From Garcia nutans (taxonomy: Eukaryota > Streptophyta > Magnoliopsida > Malpighiales > Euphorbiaceae): a DNA stretch of 64,000 nt. The position numbers and the translations under genes were made by a program. The notes beneath the pieces are model-generated. The model was not told the DNA's origin. It saw only the letters and a list, made by a program, of their open reading frames with translations, and made no database searches. Of this stretch, positions 59,135-64,000 are shown in pieces. Location of the stretch: positions 4,635,501-4,699,500 of the forward strand of contig CANTUV010000053.1 of NCBI GenBank assembly GCA_947685225.1, given 5' to 3'. Numbering within the stretch: the stretch's first letter is position 1; every line of letters starts with the position of its first letter.

Positions 59135-61913
59135 TTCACCTTCTCTTGATCAACTTCAATTCCCTACATACTTACAACAAAACCAAGAAAAACAACCCTA
59201 TCTAGACAAAAAGAACACTTCTTAAGCTTAGCATAAAGGTTTTGCTCCCTAAGGATTTCAAGCACTTTTCCTAACATGTTCAACATGTTCTTCCTCAGTT
59301 TTGCTATAAATCAAAATATCATCAATTCAAACTACCACAAACTTACCTAAATAAGCTCTCAGAACATGGTTCATTAATCTCATGAAAGTACTAGGTGCAT
59401 TAGATAAACCAAAAGGCATAACTAACCATTCATACAAACCATATTTCGTTTTGAAGGCAGTCTTCCATTCATCTCCCAGCTTCATGCGAATTTGATGATA
59501 ACCACTCATAAGATCAATCTTTGTGAAATATTTCACCCCATTCAATTCGTCCAACATGTCATCAAGTCTAGGAATGGGATGTCTATACTTCACAGTAATC
59601 TTGTTCACAGCCCTACAATCAACACACATCCTCCAAGAACCATCTTTCTTGGGTACTAATAAGACTGGAATGGCACAAGGACTAAGGCTCTCGCGAACCA
59701 AGCCTTTCTCTAAAAGCTCTTCAACTTGTCTTTGCATCTCTTTTGTCTCCATAGGATTACTCCTATATGCTGGCCGGTCTGGAATTGTAGAACCGGGTAT
59801 GAAATTAATTTGATGTTCAATCCCTCTTAATGGCGGCAAACCACTAGGAAGGTCTTCAGGAAACACATCCTTAAAATCCTACAACAAAGACACAAAACTA
59901 GAAGGTAAAGAATCAAGAGATTCTTCACTGTCAGCAAGTAACAATTCTTTATACATAATAAAGAGTACAAGCTGCCCTACATCTATCTCTCTTGCTCTTC
60001 CATAAAAAGTATGCTTTGCTTTTTCTCCTTGCTTATTTTCTCTCACCAATGGGCCATTTATTTGTTTGCTTACTTTCTTTTGACTCTCTGCCTCTTTTCC
60101 CTTTCTGCACTCACTCACTTTATTATTTTCTCTCTCCCTACCCTTAGAATTACCCTTGGGTGTTGAAGAAACATCATTGGCCGAATTTGAACCCCCTTGG
60201 TTCATGTTGGCCGAAACTTCTTTCTCCCTCTCTAGCATCCTCTTCTGATCTTCATACACCTCTTGAGGTGATAATGATGTTAGAACAACCTTCTTTCCTT
60301 CATATGTAAAGGTATACTTAATAGAAAAGCCATCATGTTGTGCCCTTCTATCATGCTGCCATGGTCTTCCTAATAGCAAATGTCCAGCTTCCATTGGCAC
60401 TACATCACACAAAACCTCATCTTTATACCACCCAATGGAGAATGGTACCTTGACTTGCTTCAACACTTTTACTTCCCCAGCGTCATTGAACCATTGCAAC
60501 TTGTAAGGATTGGGATGTTTAAAACAAGTTAACCCCAATTTATCCACCATTGTAGTACTAGCAGCATTGGTACAACTTCCACCATCAATGATAAGTGTAC
60601 AAACCTTACCATTCACCAAACACCTAGAGTGGAAAAGATTCTCCCTTTGATCCAAGCTTTCTTCCTTGACTTGAATATTCAAGGCTCTTCTAGTAACAAG
60701 CATCTCTCCATGTTCAGCATTCAAGACTTGATTCTCCCAAGCCTCTTCATCATATTCGGCCCTATCACCACAATCGGCCTCCTCTTCTTCTTCATGTTCA
60801 GATTCTGATTCAATTTCCCCTTCATGGGTAGCAATCATCACCCTCTTATTCGGACATTGAGAAGCAATGTGTCCATTTCCCAAACACTTGTAGCATTTAA
60901 TTTCCCTACTTGGAGTAGGTCTAGAAGGTGTTTCCTTGGCTGTTTTTGCATCCCCATCATTCAGCTTCTTGAAATTAGGATTGTAGGAAGAATTATTTTG
61001 GAAAGAACCCTTGTAATCCCCTTTGTAGGAACCTCACTCGAACTTGAACCCTTGATGTTTGAAAATTTTCCACTAGCTTTAGAGTAGCCAGTTTTCGAAA
61101 TAGCTTTATTCTTCAATCTTCTCTCTATCTTCGTGGCCTTTTGAACTAACTCTTCCATTGTGTTGAATTCATACATCTCCAATTCATTGGCTATGTTCAA
61201 ATTTAATCCCCCAAGAAATTGTGACATCTTCTTGTCCTCATCTTCATCAATATTTGCCCTAGCCATGATCATCTCCATCTCTTTGCGGTACTCTTCCACA
61301 CTTCTTCCACCTTGAAATAGTCTTGCTAGTCGATTGTACAAATCCCGAATGTAGTGAGATGGTACAAATCGGCTTCTCATTAGTTCTTTCAAGGTTGACC
61401 ATTCAGGAATAGGCCTCATACCTTTCCCTCTTCTATTAGCTTTCAATTGATCCCACCAAAAGGTAGCATACCCCTTGAACTCTATAGCTGCCAAAACTGA
61501 TTTCTTCTCTTCAGTGTAGTTATGGCATTCGAAAATCTGCTCAACTTTCCTCTCCCATTCTTCCCTTCAAAGGAAGTAATCTTCATCTTGATGGAAGTAA
61601 GGTCACCATCAGTGGTAGGTTGATTTCCACCTTCATCTTCATCTTCTACCCTTTTCGGCTGCTTCTAGGGCTTCAAGATTTCCTTGCCCTTCTCTCCTAA
61701 GCACTCTTCTAGCTCGCATTATGGGATTTGGATGTGCGGCTGGCTGCCCTTGTTGCACTTGCTGAATTTGTTGTGCTTGTCGTGCTGCATTCTCTTGCAA
61801 TCTAGTATCCATCATCTCCATTCGACCAAGCATTGCTGCCAAAGTCTCATTAAGCCTAGCCAAGCTTTCGACCATAGCTCCTTTTTGCTAGTCTCTTCTC
61901 CTTTTCCAGCCAT
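59135..61913 (-). pseudogene. Gag, protease and partial RT of J
   Basis: ATG at 61913-61911 (MAGKGEETSK), matching A. Breaks: a one-base loss near 61888; an extra base near 61655; a 22-bp deletion near 61565 compared with A; a frameshift near 60965 before the knuckle CYKCLGNGHIASQC (60850-60895); TAG at 59879-59881. Protease LIIDGGSCTN is intact in a 334-codon stretch. RT from VFPEDLPSGLPPLRG through VMPFGLSNAPSTF to GKFVVV is open. The catalytic YFDD appears altered near 59320-59330 (plus ...catcaattcaaactacc), so YFDDI would read differently. RT ends at the deletion. Confidence 0.87.
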
Positions 61914-62898
61914 GTTAACAAACAATCAAACTCAAAGAAACAAGATTAGTAATAATCAAAATTCACTCAAGTGTTTAGAATTACCTCACTTTTCTTGTCT
62001 TCCTTGATTGCACTTCAGAACCAAGCTCACCAACCAACAATTGTCAAGTCGTTCAAGAAACTAGAACCTAGATCCTAGAACTAGATAGAAAACAAGACAA
62101 GTATCTGGAGGCAATGCAAGGTAATTTACACTACATGATATAAAACTAAGTATCGACACAAGCAAATGATACTTAGCAATGTAATGGAATTAAAAGCTAG
62201 ATAAAGAAATCAGAAACAATGAAGAAAATAAACAAGACAAATTTGGATATAATGAATCAAAAACAACCCACACTTGGCAAGCTTCTTTATGGACCTAATC
62301 AATTCTACCCAAAACGCTAGCTTCTAGACTCTAATTCCCACCTATAACACTCAAATAACATGAATATTAAGGTCTGATTTTCGAATTCCAAAAGCCCCTT
62401 AAAAGGTGAAATTTTTCGCCCAAAAATTTTATTACTTCTCACCCACCTAGATCTTATCCTTAGCACCCAAATAGCAAGAATATCAAACAATTTTTGTTGA
62501 GGTGGTTTTGTAATCTTTTTTTTTTTTGCTTCCTCTCACTATCCCCTTGATTCGGGACTTAATTTACTCCCAAGGTCTTTTCGAAATCTGGACTTAATTC
62601 TCAACCCCAGATTCACTCAAGACCAAATCGAAATCAAACTTGAACACAAACTCTAGCTTTTGCTTTCTTTCAAGAACCCTAATTCTTGGTTTCAAAATTC
62701 TCCAAGAATCCTTTCCTAGGTTTCATTTTCACCCTAGGAATACCCTCCTTCAATTCGGCCTTGATCAGAATTGATATATGACTCTTTTTTGAAAATTAAA
62801 GACTAGACTCTCTAAGAACCCTAAAATGCAGAAATTTAAAAGACCTAAATTAACAAACCCTAGAAAGACAAAGTAGATAAAAATTACCTTGTAGCAAG
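61914..62898 (-). other. Leader of J
   Basis: About 1 kb matching A's leader. The donor-like ACAAG/GTAATTTT after the primer site is present (minus strand, near 62885-62896). No gene seen. Confidence 0.65.
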
Positions 62899-62910
62899 GC
62901 TCTGATACCA
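62899..62910 (-). other. Primer binding site of J
   Basis: The minus strand reads TGGTATCAGAGC, two bases from the LTR edge. Confidence 0.92.
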
Positions 62911-62912
62911 AA

Positions 62913-63794
62913 TGACTTGGACCCTTAGCAACGATGGCAACAAACCCAACGTATAACAATGGTAGAGAACTCCTTGAAACTTGATAATCACCTCCTAAGG
63001 AACCCAACGCCTATAAAGAGACGGGAACTCACTATATTTGAAGGATTTAGTTGGTAAGAAGAAGGAAAACGCCACAACTCTTGTTCATAAGTAAACCTAA
63101 TTCTTGATGCAAAGAAAGAATTAAAGAATCCACTCTAATCTCTCTCACATGAAAATTCACAAGAAGAACTTGTAGAAGAATTCGAAAATTTTTATTAATT
63201 GTTGTTGTCTAAAATTCGGCCTAATAGTGCCCTTAAATAAGGGTTACAAAATTCCTAATTGCATATGGAAAACTAAAACATTCCTAATTGCATAAGGAAA
63301 ACATTCCTAATTGCATAAGGAAAACATAAAAGTATGGAAACAAAATCCTAATCCACTAAGGAAAATATAAAGTATGAAAACAAAATCCTAATCCACTAAG
63401 GAAAATATAAAGTATGGAAACAAAATCCTAATCCAATAAGGAAAATATAAAGTATGGAAACAACCAAACTAATCCCTTCAACATAAGAAACGCCCCACAC
63501 TATTTGGGCTGTCCATGGGCCTTAAATTACTTCCCAAGGCTTTATATGAACCCCCATGGACCTTTCTTGCACGTTGGACCTTTCTTTAGCTAGCCTTTAG
63601 CTTCCACACTAAGCATCATAATCAGCTTTGGTGTGCCTTCTTCAAGCTCTATCTCCATCTTCTTGAATGATAATTCTTGAAGCTCTTTGGAAATCTCTTC
63701 TTGAATATGCAAAGCCATACTAGCTTGATATCTCTTTGCCTTGCTCCTAGTGATTGGTCCACTTGCTAGCTTCAAGGGATCCTTTCTTGCATCA
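62913..63794 (-). repeat. 5' LTR of J
   Basis: 882 bp, homologous to A's LTR and carrying the same tail frame (63590-63775, GPITRSKAKRYQ). U3 repeats differ: four copies of the longer ccttattggattagg-type unit and about two of the 23-bp unit, against two and five in A. The U5 end reads AAGTCA where A has GCGTCA. Confidence 0.9.
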
Positions 63795-63795
63795 C

Positions 63796-64000
63796 AAGGT
63801 TAAGGCAATCAGAGATATGTCAGCCCCAAAGATAGAGAGAGAAGTTTGGGGGTTTATTGGCAAATTACAGTACATTTGCAGGTTCGTAGCAAAGCTCACC
63901 ACAATATGTGAACCTATCTTCAAATTGCTTAAAAAGAATCGGCCAGTCGAGTGGAATGAAGAATGTCAAAAGGCCTTTGAACGTATAAAGGAGTATCTAC
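63796..64000 (+). pseudogene. RT/RNase H fragment of F, runs off window
   Basis: An open frame of 68 codons (KVKAIRDMSAPKIEREVWGF, KLQYICRFVAKLT, EPIFKLLKKN, CQKAFERIKEYL) matches the end of RT and start of RNase H in Tat elements. It continues F after the J insertion and deletion and is open at the right edge. Confidence 0.8.

Larger units (their letters stand above)
59135..63794 (-). mobile_element. CRM-like element J, 3' half deleted
   Basis: A close relative of A on the minus strand: 5' LTR 62913-63794, primer site, leader, gag, protease and part of RT. It stops at the point matching A's 29563, inside RT. Right flank caagg (63795-63799) is the expected target duplication half; the left half is gone. 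F's RT between THMK (59132) and KVKAIRD (63796) is missing too, so one deletion removed J's 3' half and adjoining F sequence. Confidence 0.87.
6534..64000 (+). mobile_element. Tat/Ogre-like element F, host of most insertions
   Basis: F starts at TGTAGACCC (6534), preceded by acatg, and continues past the right edge. Its own pieces are: LTR 6534-7930 plus 22750-23296; primer site and leader 23298-24412; gag 55038-55727 and 56620-57300; protease to RT start 57353-59134; RT/RNase H 63796-64000. Each break is explained by a later insertion with matching target duplications, except J, where sequence was also lost. Frameshifts and stops throughout mark it as old. The lineage call rests on LTR length, primer site, the IDDGSAINV protease site and the SYLPGAGLGKGKAG motif. 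Confidence 0.8.

Overview
The window is plant nuclear repeat DNA, almost certainly from a eudicot. It holds a dense nest of Ty3/gypsy LTR retrotransposons. I found no host gene, tRNA, rRNA or CRISPR array. Lineage calls are from remembered motifs, not a search. The labels L, K, F, I, H, G, B, A, C, D, E, M and J are mine. CRM-like (L, B, A, C, D, E, M, J): CX2CX4HX4C knuckle, DGGS protease, YFDDIL reverse transcriptase (RT), initiator-Met primer site, and a polyprotein tail encoded inside the LTR. Tekay-like (G, I): about 2.5-2.9 kb LTRs and, in G, a C-terminal chromodomain. Tat/Ogre-like (F, H, K): LTRs of roughly 1.7-2 kb, a primer site of the type I associate with tRNA-Arg, and a glycine-rich G-patch-like segment after the protease.

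Layout. At 1-4197 lies the 5' part of L on the minus strand. Its single reading frame is open for 790 codons to the window edge, but it lacks the RT core, RNase H and integrase core. From 4396 to 6533 are Tat LTR and gag fragments. From 6534 to the right edge runs one old Tat element, F, into which nearly everything else was inserted. Its 5' LTR (6534-23296) holds solo LTR I (7931-22744), which holds solo LTR H (9666-21586), which holds the full-length Tekay element G (10309-20214). F's internal region holds the minus-strand CRM-like element B (24413-55032). B carries A (24833-32291) in its 3' LTR, C (34144-42642, itself carrying solo LTR D at 35379-36491) in its pol, and the rearranged element E (44906-52580) in its gag. 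F's gag also carries solo LTR M (55728-56614). F's RT is broken by J (59135-63794), whose 3' half is deleted together with part of F. F's RT/RNase H resumes from 63796 to the edge.

The nesting rests on perfect 5-bp target duplications for seven insertions (G AAATA, H CTAGG, I AGGTA, A CTTAC, C ATGGG, D TGCAG, M TAAGG) and a one-mismatch pair for B (TAACC/CAACC). LTR pairs compared by eye make A and G youngest (about 0.4-0.5 % different), C older, and B and F older still.

No polyprotein here is complete. A is closest: one stop codon plus a lost RNase H catalytic aspartate. L is uninterrupted but lacks catalytic pol, as expected of a copy mobilised in trans. Most other breaks are C-to-T type stop codons and small indels. 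The points most worth a second look are L's fused frame, a conserved leader architecture resembling an intron ending just before gag, LTR-embedded coding tails with expanding minisatellites, and young G's many pol lesions.
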